Assembly (NCBI GenBank): GCA_963836355.1
Contig: CAWIJO010000019.1
Span: 62,001-126,000, forward strand
Direction: 5' to 3'
Length of the DNA: 64,000 bases
Origin: Palsa-506 sp963836355
GTDB taxonomy: Bacteria > Actinomycetota > Actinomycetes > Streptosporangiales > Streptosporangiaceae
The notes below the pieces were generated by a model that saw only the letters and a list, made by a program, of their open reading frames with translations, searched no databases and had not been told where the DNA came from. The position numbers were made by a program, and so were the translations under genes. Numbering within the stretch: position 1 is the stretch's first letter; each line of letters begins with the position of its first letter. Positions 56,234 through 64,000 of the stretch are shown in pieces.

Positions 56234-57867
56234 GCCGCTAGCTCCCTGGTGAACTGGTCCTCGCGCAATTTAACTTCGACCTTCTCCCTCGTCACCCAGT
56301 GCTGCCGCGCGCAGGTGGCTATCCCGTAGAACCTGATCTGGCGCAGCACGAGGAGGTACCACAGGGCCGCTAGCGGCAGCAGCAGCACTCCCGCCAGCTT
56401 GCTGTACCAGCGCTGGTCACTGCGGCGGACGGTGGCGATCCGGATGGCGATCGCGAACGGCCACGCGACCAGCGCGATGAGGCTGGCTATGGCCAGGTTC
56501 CTGGTGGCCGGCCAGGCCAGCGGGATGACGATCGTGATCGCGACCGACGTGAAGAACGCCCAGAGCGTGTAAACGACGTAGAGCCAGCCGTAGGACAGCA
56601 CCGGCAGGTACCGGATGCGCCAGAACGTACGGATCGTGGACGCGCGCATCCACCGGGTCCACTGGCGCAAGTGATGCGACACGGTCTCCGGGTAGACCGG
56701 CATGCTCACCGCGGACGGCTGATGCACGGCACGGCCCCGGCAGAGCGCGAACATGGTCAGCGCCGTGTCATCACCCAGCGTGACCGGGCAGCCGAAGAAG
56801 GTCTCGCCCAGGTAGGCGGGCACGACCTCCCGGATGAGATCTGCCCGGTACAGCGAGAACGCCCCCGGGTTGATGAGAACATTTCCGCGTGCCTTGCTCT
56901 GCGCGGACATGGTGAACAGCTGGAACGCAACGGAGCGCGCGCTGATCGCGCGGGTGAGGATGTTTGTGTCGTAATTGAACGCGGTCTCCAGCCCGGCCAC
57001 CGAGACGATCCGCCGCTCCGCAAAAGGCTTAAGGCCCTCGTCCAGTGCACAGCAGTCGAGTGCGGAATCTGAGTCAATGGTCACGAAGATGTCAGCATTC
57101 TGATCGCTGGTAAAGGTCACCGCCTGGGCGTGCTTCTTTCCCGCGTTCTCCTGCCGGACCCACGAGAATCGCACGCCGGGCGGATGATGCGCCTGCCACC
57201 ATTCGTAGACCTCGCGGTAATCCTGGGCCGAGCCGTCATCGACAACCTGGACATGATCAGGCAGCCGGGTCTGCATGAACAATGCGTAGATGGTGCGATC
57301 CAGGATCGCGGGATCTTCGTTGTAGACCGGGATGTTGACCGTCACCCACAGCCGGTCGAGCTGAGCCTGCTGGCGGCGGGTGACCGTGTACGGCTTCTGC
57401 AGCCAGGCGAGCGCGAGCTGGACCAGCACGAACGCGAGCGCAGTTCCCCAGGCGGCCACCATCCAGGGATCGGCGAGCAGGTGGGCGCTGAGCCCGGTCT
57501 CGTGCAGGGCCAGTGAGCCCGCGGTGACCATCACTAACGGGACGAGCGCGAGTCCCCGCAGCGGCCTGAAGGTGACATCCGGGATGTCGTACTCGTGTGC
57601 TAGAGATCCGTAACCGACTTCTTCCGGCGGAAGAAAAGGCGGATTCCGGTAACTATCAAGATGACGAAACACCCCGTTGTCGCGAACAAAATCCAGAGCA
57701 CCGGGGCGAAGGACGCGTGGGCCGACCTCATGATGATGTCCTCCGGGAGCGAGCAGGGCGGCTAGCTCATCATCGAGGCTGAGATCGCCGCTGGATAGCT
57801 CCGCCAGGGCGCCGAGTCCTTCGCGCTGCTGCACTGCGAAGGACTCGCGAAACGCATCCTGCTCCAC
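56230..57867 (-). CDS. Processive GT2 glycosyltransferase (synthase type)
   Basis: A 545-residue membrane enzyme. Two spans at about 105-155 precede the catalytic domain: VVDDGS at 209-213, DSDS at 265-268, GDD at 365-367 and QWTRW at 402-406 (QxxRW processivity motif). About five more spans follow. This is the layout of hyaluronan or cellulose synthase-like enzymes that make and extrude a polymer. The first 95 residues have an odd composition and overlap a second frame (57600-57731), so the true start is uncertain. Confidence 0.85.
   Translation of the reverse strand: MEQDAFRESFAVQQREGLGALAELSSGDLSLDDELAALLAPGGHHHEVGPRVLRPGALDFVRDNGVFRHLDSYRNPPFLPPEEVGYGSLAHEYDIPDVTFRPLRGLALVPLVMVTAGSLALHETGLSAHLLADPWMVAAWGTALAFVLVQLALAWLQKPYTVTRRQQAQLDRLWVTVNIPVYNEDPAILDRTIYALFMQTRLPDHVQVVDDGSAQDYREVYEWWQAHHPPGVRFSWVRQENAGKKHAQAVTFTSDQNADIFVTIDSDSALDCCALDEGLKPFAERRIVSVAGLETAFNYDTNILTRAISARSVAFQLFTMSAQSKARGNVLINPGAFSLYRADLIREVVPAYLGETFFGCPVTLGDDTALTMFALCRGRAVHQPSAVSMPVYPETVSHHLRQWTRWMRASTIRTFWRIRYLPVLSYGWLYVVYTLWAFFTSVAITIVIPLAWPATRNLAIASLIALVAWPFAIAIRIATVRRSDQRWYSKLAGVLLLPLAALWYLLVLRQIRFYGIATCARQHWVTREKVEVKLREDQFTRELAA
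57600..57731 (-). CDS. Nested 43-codon membrane-peptide ORF in another frame
   Basis: Inside the N-terminal part of the GT2 reading frame, ATG 57731 opens MRSAHASFAPVLW, a clear span (ILFATTGCFVILIVTGI) and a basic end (FFRRKKSVTDL) with TAG at 57600. Its membrane-peptide character is more natural than the overlapping GT2 residues (RVLRPGALDFVRDNG, NPPFLPPEEVGYG), so it may be the real product here. Confidence 0.5.
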   Translation of the reverse strand: MRSAHASFAPVLWILFATTGCFVILIVTGIRLFFRRKKSVTDL

Positions 57868-58295
57868 AGGAGCGCACCTCCATGTGCGGATCGGCGGCCG
57901 CAGTGCGTTGCCACGGGCTGCGCCATGGTCGTTCGGCGCCTATGCGGGACACGGCGACGGTAGCGGGATACATCGCGGGGTATCAACGTTACCGGTCTGG
58001 GTAGATAGTTCCGGGTGCAATCACGTAACTAGCGGGTGACCTGCGGGCTTGCCGGCAAATTTCACCGTAAGACGGGCCAGATAGGCTCCGCGCCGCAGGC
58101 CGCGCCGGTTCGAATGCGCGCTATCCGCAATTCGGCGAGACGCACGGCGGCTGGTCAGCAGGTCAGGACAGCAGGTCGCAGCAGGACAGCAGCAGGACAG
58201 GACAGCAGGTCGCAGCAGGACAGGACAGCAGCAAGTCAGGACAAGTCAGCAGGTCAGGACAAGTCAGCAGATCAGCAGATCAGCAGATCAGCAGG
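57868..58295. other. Intergenic region with repeat tract
   Basis: About 430 nt. It should hold the promoter of the GT2-GH26 operon; no clear -35/-10 is seen. The second half is a CAGCAGGTCAGGACA-type repeat. Confidence 0.5.
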
Positions 58296-58302
58296 TCAGG
58301 AC
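58157..58302. repeat. Imperfect CAG/GTCAGGACAG repeat tract
   Basis: About 145 nt composed of AGCAGGTCAGGACAG, CAGCAGGACAG and AGCAGATC units in varied order. It is noncoding as far as I can see and ends at the 3' end of the small membrane ORF on the minus strand. Confidence 0.85.
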
Positions 58303-58412
58303 ATCGCGAGGCCGATAGCGAGGGCGACCATGATCGCGAGAATGGCCGCGATCGCCAGCCGCTCCCACGCCGCCAGCGGGCCCGCGTGCCCGGGCCGTCG
58401 TTCCCCGCGCAT
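58296..58412 (-). CDS. Small membrane protein (38 aa)
   Basis: ATG 58412 opens MRGERRPGHAGPLAAW followed by a single span (RLAIAAILAIMVALAIGLAM) and TGA. The basic N-terminus and span are typical of actinobacterial small membrane peptides. Its stop lies within the end of the repeat tract. Confidence 0.5.
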   Translation of the reverse strand: MRGERRPGHAGPLAAWERLAIAAILAIMVALAIGLAMS

Positions 58413-58800
58413 GTTTCAGTTCCCCCGAACGCCACAACCCGGCGGGCGCCGCATGCCAGCAGCCCGCGGCCGCGGCGTCCCAGGCGGGCCTGCCCAGCCG
58501 TGGCCGGCCTGCCCGCGGCCGCGCGATTTCCCCGTGCTGTATTTCCCCGATGCGGCAAGTATCCCCACCTGCCGCAATTTGCCTTGCCGCCATTCCCCGG
58601 GCGGCAACTTACCCGCCGAGCATAGGCCTGCTAGCGGCCAGCCGCCCGGCGAGTTTAGGCTTAGCTATTGTGAAATTCTGGCGCGGCGGCCGGCCGCATT
58701 GCCAGGTCCAGGCGCGTCCGGCTGATTCAGCGCATTTCGCTGGCACCGTGGATGACCCGCGGTACCGCGGGCGACCGGTGGCTTGCGGAAAGTGACTGGC
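58413..58800. other. Intergenic stretch
   Basis: About 390 nt upstream of the frameshifted methyltransferase gene. Open frames here have shadow composition. Nothing recognised. Confidence 0.4.
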
Positions 58801-59542
58801 ATGCCGGATGAGTACCGCCTGTACGGCGACCTCGCTGCCTGGTGGCCGCTGATCTCGCCCCCAGCGGACTACGCGGCTGAGGCGGCGTTTTTCGCCGACC
58901 TGCTCCGGTCCGCCCCGATGCCCGTGCACGATGTGCTTGAGCTAGGCAGCGGGGGCGGCAGCAACGCGCTGCACCTGAAGGCGTCGTTCGCCATGACCCT
59001 GGTCGATCTCTCCGCCGAGATGCTGGAGATCTCGCGGCAGCTGAATCCGGACTGCGAGCACCACCGCGGCGACATGCGCACGCTGCGCCTCGGCCGCCGC
59101 TTCGACGCCGTGTTCGTGCATGACGCCGTGGACTACCTGCTTACCGAGGCCGACCTGCGCCAGGCGATGGATGCCGCGTACGCGCACTGCCGGCCAGGCG
59201 GTACCGCCATGTTCGTGCCCGACCGGACCACCGAGAGCTTCCAGCCTGGCACCGATAGCGGCGGCAGCGACGACGGGGATGGCCGCGGCGCCCGCTACCT
59301 GGGCTGGACCTGGGACCCAGAATCCCGCCGACAGCTGGGTGCAGACCGCATACGCGTTCATGCTCCGCAGCGCCGACCAGTCGGTGCAGGTCGTGCACGA
59401 GACCCACCGGCTCGGCCTGTTCAGCCGCTATGACTGGCTGCGGCTGCTGGCCGAGGCCGGCTTCGAGGGGAGCAGCGTCATCGAGACGACGGCCGGCGAC
59501 GCGGCGCCCAGGGAGATCTTCATCGGCTACCGCCAGCCGTAG
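58801..59542 (+). pseudogene. Class I SAM methyltransferase, one frameshift
   Basis: ATG 58801 opens PDEYRLYGDLAAWWPLI and motif I DVLELGSGGGSNALHL, then FDAVFVHDAVDYL. The frame is lost near 59315. The next frame reads WVQTAYAFMLRSADQSVQVV, then HETHRLGLFSRYDWLRLLAEAGF to a stop at 59542, the normal end of the family. One base is missing. About 247 residues if repaired. Confidence 0.8.
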
Positions 59543-59550
59543 CCACTTGA

Positions 59551-60426
59551 TCAGGGCGGCTGACCCGGCTGCGCCACGTTCCGGAGTCGCTGGTTGGCGG
59601 CGGCAACCTGCTGTCCGTCGATCTCGAAGCCCAGATAGCTGCATCCGGCCCGCAGCGCGGCGAGGCCGGTGGTGCCCGAGCCGCTGAACGGATCAAGCAC
59701 GACGACATCGGGACCTGCCCGCCCGTACGCGCCGATGCACCGCCTGGGCAGTTCCTCCGGGAAGCGCGAGTAATGCTTGGCCCCGCCGACTCGCTCGCTG
59801 GCGAATTCCCAGACTGACCCGACCGGCGGGCTGGCCCGGAACGAATGCTGCTCGCTGCGGGCGAAGAGGTAGATGGCCTCGTGTTGGCGGTGCGGCCGCC
59901 GGCACCGGCCCTCGGGCATGGGGTTCCGCTTCCGCCAGATCACCTCGCCGCGGAACAGCCACCCCGCGTCGGACAGCGCGACCACCAGTCGATAAGGCAG
60001 TGCCAGCAGGTTGCCGTAGCGAAGCCACGGCTCGCTGGAATCCAGAAACGGCCGCCGCCGGTGCCGCGGCTTGGCGTAGGCGGAGTTGCCGGGATCGAGG
60101 CGGGCCCTGGCCGGCCCCAAAGTGCTGTAGGCGTGGTCGGCCGAGCGCCAGTTCACCGGCGTGTTGTAGGCATCGCCGAGATTGATCCACAGCACGCCGC
60201 CGGGCTTCACCTTGGGCAGCAGCGCGGCGAACGCATCGGCGAGCCCGGCCACGTACCGGCGCGGGTCTGCCTCGACGCCGTTGCCCGCCGAGGTTCGCTG
60301 GCCCCAGTACGGCGGGCTGCTTATCACGATGTCGATGCTCTCGCCGGGCAGCGCCGGGATGAGCGCGCGGCAGTCCCCTTCGACGACAGCGTTCGGCGGG
60401 AAGCCGCCAAGCCCGCCACCATCCAC
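59551..60426 (-). CDS. Orphan DNA methyltransferase, SPPYW type
   Basis: A 291-residue beta-class methyltransferase. The catalytic SSPPYW is near residues 36-41, followed by a target-recognition region (HRRRPFLDSSEPWLRYG), then SAM motif I DPFSGSGTTGLAAL near residue 251. SPPY usually means N4-cytosine, or N6-adenine in some. No nuclease gene is adjacent. GC content is like the rest of the chromosome, suggesting long residence, so a cellular epigenetic role is possible. Confidence 0.9.
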   Translation of the reverse strand: MDGGGLGGFPPNAVVEGDCRALIPALPGESIDIVISSPPYWGQRTSAGNGVEADPRRYVAGLADAFAALLPKVKPGGVLWINLGDAYNTPVNWRSADHAYSTLGPARARLDPGNSAYAKPRHRRRPFLDSSEPWLRYGNLLALPYRLVVALSDAGWLFRGEVIWRKRNPMPEGRCRRPHRQHEAIYLFARSEQHSFRASPPVGSVWEFASERVGGAKHYSRFPEELPRRCIGAYGRAGPDVVVLDPFSGSGTTGLAALRAGCSYLGFEIDGQQVAAANQRLRNVAQPGQPP

Positions 60427-60609
60427 AGCCGCCCCTGATCACGCCATCGCCTGAGCACACCATAAGGCCAGCCCTGGCCGCGGGCCCCGGCAACTCACCG
60501 GTGGCTCAGGCCGGCTCGTCCCATCGCGGGACGGTCACCGTGCCGGACTCCCCGGTTGCGCCGGTTATCGGCCGGCAGCGGGGTGCGCAGCCCGGCCATT
60601 GCAGATTCC

Positions 60610-60637
60610 GTAAATCCGTGTAATCATGCGGATTCAC
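60610..60637. promoter_or_regulatory. ArsR-type operator
   Basis: GTAAATCCG (60610-60618) and CGGATTCAC (60629-60637) form a 9-bp inverted repeat with one mismatch and a 10-nt centre. It ends 9 nt before the regulator ATG and partly overlaps the ribosome site, so repressor binding would block its own operon. Confidence 0.7.
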
Positions 60638-60646
60638 GGAGGAACG

Positions 60647-61054
60647 ATGCCGCCTGGTAGTCATGATCATCCGGTGAGCCCGGCCGGGGTCGCGGCCGGC
60701 CGGGCCGGCGTGCTGTCCGCGGCTGAGGCCGGGCGGCTAGCCGGCCTGCTCGGCATGCTGGCCGACCCGGTGCGGTCGCGGATCTTGTTCGCCCTGGTGT
60801 CGGCCGGGGAGCTGTGCGTGGGCGATCTCGCCCTGGTGCTCGGCGCTAACGAGGACCAGGTCTCCTACGCGCTCAAGATGCTGCGGCTGGCTGGCCTGGT
60901 CAGCTTCCGCAAGGACGGCCGGATGGTCTGCTACCGGCTGAGCAACGGTTTCCCGCACCCGCTGCTCGAGCACTGCCTGCGGCAGCTACTGACCATCACC
61001 GCGCCGGGCACCGAACCCGGGCCGGCCGCCGGAGCCGATGATGCGCGTGCTTGA
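60647..61054 (+). CDS. ArsR/SmtB-family metal-responsive repressor
   Basis: A 135-residue winged-helix protein: LLGMLADPVRSRILFALV, then the recognition helix region DLALVLGANEDQVSYALKML and a wing FRKDGRMVCYRL. Cysteines occur at GELCVGDLA, MVCYR and LEHCLRQ, plausible metal or arsenical ligands, though the usual CVC pair is reduced to one Cys. ATG 60647 has GGAGG five bases upstream. Its stop overlaps the permease gene by 17 nt. Confidence 0.92.
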   Translation: MPPGSHDHPVSPAGVAAGRAGVLSAAEAGRLAGLLGMLADPVRSRILFALVSAGELCVGDLALVLGANEDQVSYALKMLRLAGLVSFRKDGRMVCYRLSNGFPHPLLEHCLRQLLTITAPGTEPGPAAGADDARA

Positions 61055-62243
61055 CGCGCTGGGTCATGCCCTGGCCCTGGCCGGGTCGATGACCTGGCAG
61101 GTCACCTGGTCGCTGATACTCGGCTTCACGCTGTCGGCAATCGTCCAGGCGGTGGTGCGCCGGGAGACCATCACCCGGCTGCTCGGCGACGACCGGCCGC
61201 GGAGCCTGGCAGTCGCCACCGGGCTCGGCGCCGCCTCGTCCTCATGCTCATACGCTGCGGTGGCGCTGGCCCGCTCCCTTTTCCGCAAGGGTGCCAGCTT
61301 CACGTCGGCGATGGCATTCGAGATCGCCAGCACCAACCTGGTCATCGAGCTCGGTATCATCCTGGCGCTGCTGATCTCGTGGCAATTCACCCTGGCGGAG
61401 TTCATCGGCGGTCCGATCATGATCGTGCTGCTCGCGGTGGCCTTCCGGCTGTTCGTCCGGGCCCAGCTGATCGACACTGCGCGGCGGCAGGCGGACCGCG
61501 GGCTGGCCGGGTCGATGGAAGGCCACGCCGCGATGGACATGAGCATCAGGTCCGGCGGCACCCTGCGTAACCGGCTGATGAGCCGCGATGGCTACACCGC
61601 GGTCAGCAACATCTTCGTGATGGAGTGGGCCGCCGTCATCCGCGACGTGGCCATCGGCCTGCTGATCGCCGGGGCCGTCGGCGCGTGGGTGCCGGAGTCT
61701 TTCTGGCAGCACCTGTTCCTGACCGGGCATCCGCTGGCGGCCAGGCTGTGGGGCCCGGTCATCGGGCCGGTCATCGCCGCTGCGAGCTTCGTCTGCTCGA
61801 TCGGCAACGTGCCGCTGGCCGCGGTCTTGTGGAACGGCGGGATCAGCTTCGGCGGAGTGATCTCGTTCATCTTCGCCGACCTGATCATCCTCCCGATCCT
61901 GAACATCTACCGGAAGTACTACGGGACGAAGATGATGCTGGCGCTGCTCGGCATCTTCTACGCGACCATGGTCATCGCCGGGTACATCGTCGAGGTCCTC
62001 TTCGGCGCGCTTGGCCTCATCCCGGCCGAGCGCACCGCCAACGTCACCGATGCCGGCGTCTCGTGGAACTACACGACGTTCCTCAACATTGCCTTCCTGC
62101 TGCTGGCCATCGCCCTGCTGGTGCGTTTCTTCCGGTCTGGCGGCGGCCCGATGCTGCGGATGATGAACGGCAGCCCGCAGGCCGGGCAAGGGCACGAGCA
62201 CGGCCAGCACACGCCGGGTGGGGCGGGCATATCAGGGCGATGA
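61038..62243 (+). CDS. ArsP/DUF318-family permease
   Basis: A 401-residue membrane protein with about eight to ten spans. The family hallmark GAASSSCSYAAVALARSLF near residue 58 and its inverted-repeat counterpart SFVCSIGNVPLAAVLW near residue 255 carry the conserved cysteines. ArsP permeases export trivalent organoarsenicals; other members serve metals. The coupled ArsR repressor and shared operator support a resistance role. The C-terminal tail is His/Gly-rich. Confidence 0.85.
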   Translation: MMRVLDALGHALALAGSMTWQVTWSLILGFTLSAIVQAVVRRETITRLLGDDRPRSLAVATGLGAASSSCSYAAVALARSLFRKGASFTSAMAFEIASTNLVIELGIILALLISWQFTLAEFIGGPIMIVLLAVAFRLFVRAQLIDTARRQADRGLAGSMEGHAAMDMSIRSGGTLRNRLMSRDGYTAVSNIFVMEWAAVIRDVAIGLLIAGAVGAWVPESFWQHLFLTGHPLAARLWGPVIGPVIAAASFVCSIGNVPLAAVLWNGGISFGGVISFIFADLIILPILNIYRKYYGTKMMLALLGIFYATMVIAGYIVEVLFGALGLIPAERTANVTDAGVSWNYTTFLNIAFLLLAIALLVRFFRSGGGPMLRMMNGSPQAGQGHEHGQHTPGGAGISGR

Positions 62244-62325
62244 CCAGGCCTCACCCGCTGGCATTGCGATCGCTGGCCGGGGTTAGGCCGCCGGGACGGC
62301 GAGCGCGAGCGCGTACGGCCCCCGG

Positions 62326-62905
62326 TCAAAGGAGCTCGGCGAGCCAACGGCGGGCGACTTCACCTTGCGCGGCCTGAAACGCGCGCACCGTCGGCAGCCC
62401 GGGCGGCGGGGGCAGCAGCGCGTGGCGGGTGAGAAAACCGGCCATCGCGCAGACAACCGCGGTCACGCTCTGCTGGCTGGCGTGCTGCCCGGCCTTGGAC
62501 ATACCCAGCAGATCGGCGAGTCCCGGGCCGCCCTGCATGGCGACGCTCGGGGCGAACAGCACCAGTTCGGCGAATGCCGCGCCCTGGCAGGCATGCGGCC
62601 AGTCCACGATGATCACGCCACGGTCCGCGGTGAGCAGCACGTTGTCCGCGCGAATGTCGCCGTGCAGCAGGGTGCGGCCGGCCGAATGCGGCTCCCAGGC
62701 CGGCTCCAGCTCCGCCAGCTCGTCAAGGTGCGCGCGGGACCACGGATCGAGCAACTCCTGATCGGGCGACCTGGCCAGCGTCCGCCAGCCGGTGAAGAGG
62801 GTAGCATGCGCCTCGGCGAACGAGCGGATCGCGATCGGGGCCGGCGTCAGCGCATCAGCCAGCCGGTCCAGCACGGCGATTACCTGCGCCAGCACCGAGC
62901 AGCCA
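62326..62905 (-). pseudogene. Aminoglycoside phosphotransferase-like protein, C-terminal part
   Basis: The frame to stop 62326 encodes HGDIRADNVLL and IIVDWPHACQGA, the catalytic and metal motifs of APH-type kinases, and a typical end (PPPPGLPTVRAFQAAQGEVARRW). Coding similarity starts around VIAVLDRLADALTP (about 62900); about 100 N-terminal residues are missing. Upstream DNA belongs to an SDR gene, so the gene is truncated at a chimeric junction. Confidence 0.75.
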
Positions 62906-63016
62906 CTCGACCAGCGAAGCCGCCTCATCGGGCGTACCTGGCCGGCCAACCAGGGTCTGGCCGGACCACTGCGCCAGCACATCGTCGGTCAGGCGCCCTG
63001 CCCAGAGGCTCACCAT
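62880..63016 (-). pseudogene. SDR oxidoreductase fragment fused to the APH relic
   Basis: From ATG 63016 the minus strand reads DDVLAQWSGQTLVGRPGTPDE, then AASLVEWLLGAGAG, matching the last third of short-chain dehydrogenases before the final YVTGQ motif. It then runs into the APH sequence in another frame near GCTGGCGCAGG. It is a piece of an SDR gene with both ends lost. The 72-bp element begins 2 nt upstream. Confidence 0.6.
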
Positions 63017-63018
63017 TT

Positions 63019-63090
63019 ACTGGTTAACATTTTGCCGGTGTTTGCCGGACAGATCTTAACCACTACAATTCGTCGTTCGGTGAATTGAGT
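63019..63090 (-). repeat. 72-bp palindromic AT-rich element, copy 2
   Basis: On the minus strand it starts ACTCAATTCACCGAA and includes AGTGGTTAAGAT (plus 63053-63064) with the other arm ATGTTAACCAGT (plus 63019-63030, 10 of 12 complementary) and a CCGG/CCGG core. Identical in length to copy 1 at 31369-31440 and identical at 58 of 72 positions. Confidence 0.9.
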
Positions 63091-63233
63091 TGCCGGTGGC
63101 CAGTGTTGCGACTGATGAGGATGAGAACTGCGCCGCTCAGCCGCGCCCGGGGCACCAGGCTGCCCGCCGGGCCGCTGTTCACGTTCCGCGGCAGCTGACC
63201 CCGGATCAGGCGCCTGGCCTGCGGCCGGCCTGG

Positions 63234-64000
63234 TCAGGCGCGGCAGAGGATCTCGCCGTGCGGGATGAGGAACCAGCCGTCGTCGCTGGCCGCCCACCGG
63301 CGCCATGCCCCGGCCAGGCGCTGCAGGTCCTGCTTCGTTGCCAGGCCGTACCCGACGGCGTGCTCGGCGAAGTCCGACTGCGTCACCCGGTCCGCCCACA
63401 AGCCGCCCCACCAGCTGCGTTCATCCGGGGTGGCGTAAAGCCACACGCCAGCTGATGCGCGGGGGTCGGCGAAGCCCGCGGACCGGGCCCAGGCGATCAT
63501 GCGGCGCCCCGCGTCCGGCTCGCCGCCGATGGCCCTGGCGACCTGCCGGTAGAGGGCCTGCCATTCGGCAAGTTCCGGATCCTCAGGGAACCAGAACATC
63601 CCGCCGTAGTCCCCGTCGCGCGCGGCGACTGTGCCGCCGGGCCGGCAGACCCGCCGCATCTCGGCGAGGGCGGCCACCGGGTCGGTCAGGTGCTGGAGCA
63701 CCTGGTGCGCGTGCACCACGTCGAAGGCCGCGTCGCGGAAGCCCAGCCGGTATACGTCGCCGGTGCCGAAGCTGACGTTGCGCAGGCCGCGCCGCGCCGC
63801 CTCCGCGCGGGCGGCGGGCAGCGCCCCGGCGGCGGCGTCAATCCCTACTACGCTGCCCTCCGGCACCCTGCTGGCGAGCCCGGCGGTGATCGTGCCGGGA
63901 CCGCAGCCGACGTCGAGGACGCGAGCCGCGGGGGTCAGCGCGGGGAGCAGGTAGGCGGCGGAGTTCTCGGCGGTCCGCCACCGGTGCGACCGGAGCACGC
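63234..64000 (-). CDS. Class I SAM-dependent methyltransferase (5' end at window edge)
   Basis: At least 254 residues. Motif I VLDVGCGPGTITAGLA, then VVGIDAA, GTGDVYRLGF and VVHAHQVLQHLTDP are the UbiE/Methyltransf_11 pattern. The C-terminal part is Trp-rich (WWGGLWADRV; RRWAASDDGWFLIPHGE). A GTG occurs at 63998, but the family N-terminus usually extends further, so the gene probably starts beyond the window. The small-molecule acceptor is unknown. Confidence 0.85.
   Translation of the reverse strand, partial: VLRSHRWRTAENSAAYLLPALTPAARVLDVGCGPGTITAGLASRVPEGSVVGIDAAAGALPAARAEAARRGLRNVSFGTGDVYRLGFRDAAFDVVHAHQVLQHLTDPVAALAEMRRVCRPGGTVAARDGDYGGMFWFPEDPELAEWQALYRQVARAIGGEPDAGRRMIAWARSAGFADPRASAGVWLYATPDERSWWGGLWADRVTQSDFAEHAVGYGLATKQDLQRLAGAWRRWAASDDGWFLIPHGEILCRA

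Noticed and set aside
58157..58302. Possible CRISPR or origin-like iterons
   Set aside because: Units vary in length and order without unique spacers, and no cas or replication gene is nearby.

Overview
The window is chromosomal DNA from a high-GC actinomycete. Pointers are the intact fhaA-fhaB-pstP-ftsW-pbpA-pknB operon next to crgA, a bacterial proteasome activator (Bpa/PafE), an MptA/B-type polyprenol-phosphate-mannose mannosyltransferase, a Wzm/Wzt exporter, a LigB-type DNA ligase, GTG/TTG starts and very strong G/C bias at third codon positions. A Streptomyces/Streptosporangiales-like organism fits best; no ribosomal RNA is present to settle it.

Region 1 (0-10.4 kb) is an amino-sugar uptake and catabolism locus embedded in decaying DNA. 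It holds the end of a sugar-binding protein, two CUT1 permeases, a DUF5107/TPR protein, a ROK sugar kinase and N-acetylglucosamine-6-phosphate deacetylase. Between and after them lie wrecks: a TOBE-domain scrap of an MsiK-type ATPase, a SIS-domain isomerase reduced to its two ends, LivG and LivF relics, and an ABC-2-type permease with three frameshifts.

Region 2 (10.7-14.3 kb) is a lower-GC island with two overlapping DNA methyltransferase genes (NPPY and TSPPYW types) and no visible nuclease.

Region 3 (14.9-31.2 kb) mixes housekeeping and accessory genes: a DapB paralogue lacking the usual catalytic histidine, a truncated VOC protein, a frameshifted TPR protein, a MinD/ParA-like ATPase with a long repeat-bearing N-terminus, Bpa/PafE, then a coupled STAS / GT2 / mannosyltransferase / prephenate dehydratase run on the minus strand, arginine deiminase, an anti-sigma-type ATPase and a frameshifted GT-C-like membrane protein.

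Region 4 (31.2-41.2 kb) has a MarR regulator interrupted by a 27-bp minisatellite with its operator, a Wzm/Wzt polysaccharide ABC exporter, a PAS-GAF-PAS histidine kinase, a dipeptidase, an FAD oxidase, an SSI-like lipoprotein, a formamidopyrimidine-DNA glycosylase and tRNA-Leu(CAG).

Region 5 (41.2-51.7 kb) is the conserved cell-division and cell-wall signalling operon (FHA proteins, PP2C phosphatase, FtsW/RodA, PBP, PASTA kinase), then CrgA, a rhomboid protease, a cyclophilin and a DUF5324-like protein. Region 6 (51.8-64 kb) has LigB, malic enzyme, a GH26-like hydrolase coupled to a processive GT2 synthase, an orphan SPPYW methyltransferase, an ArsR-ArsP pair, an aminoglycoside-phosphotransferase/SDR gene chimera and a truncated SAM methyltransferase at the edge.

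The most unusual signal is a 72-bp AT-rich palindromic element present twice in opposite orientation (31369-31440 and 63019-63090; 58 of 72 positions identical, no gaps). One copy abuts a broken SDR gene. Two further themes are the many frameshifts and internal deletions confined to non-essential genes while the division operon is intact, and repeated in-frame minisatellites inside coding sequences.
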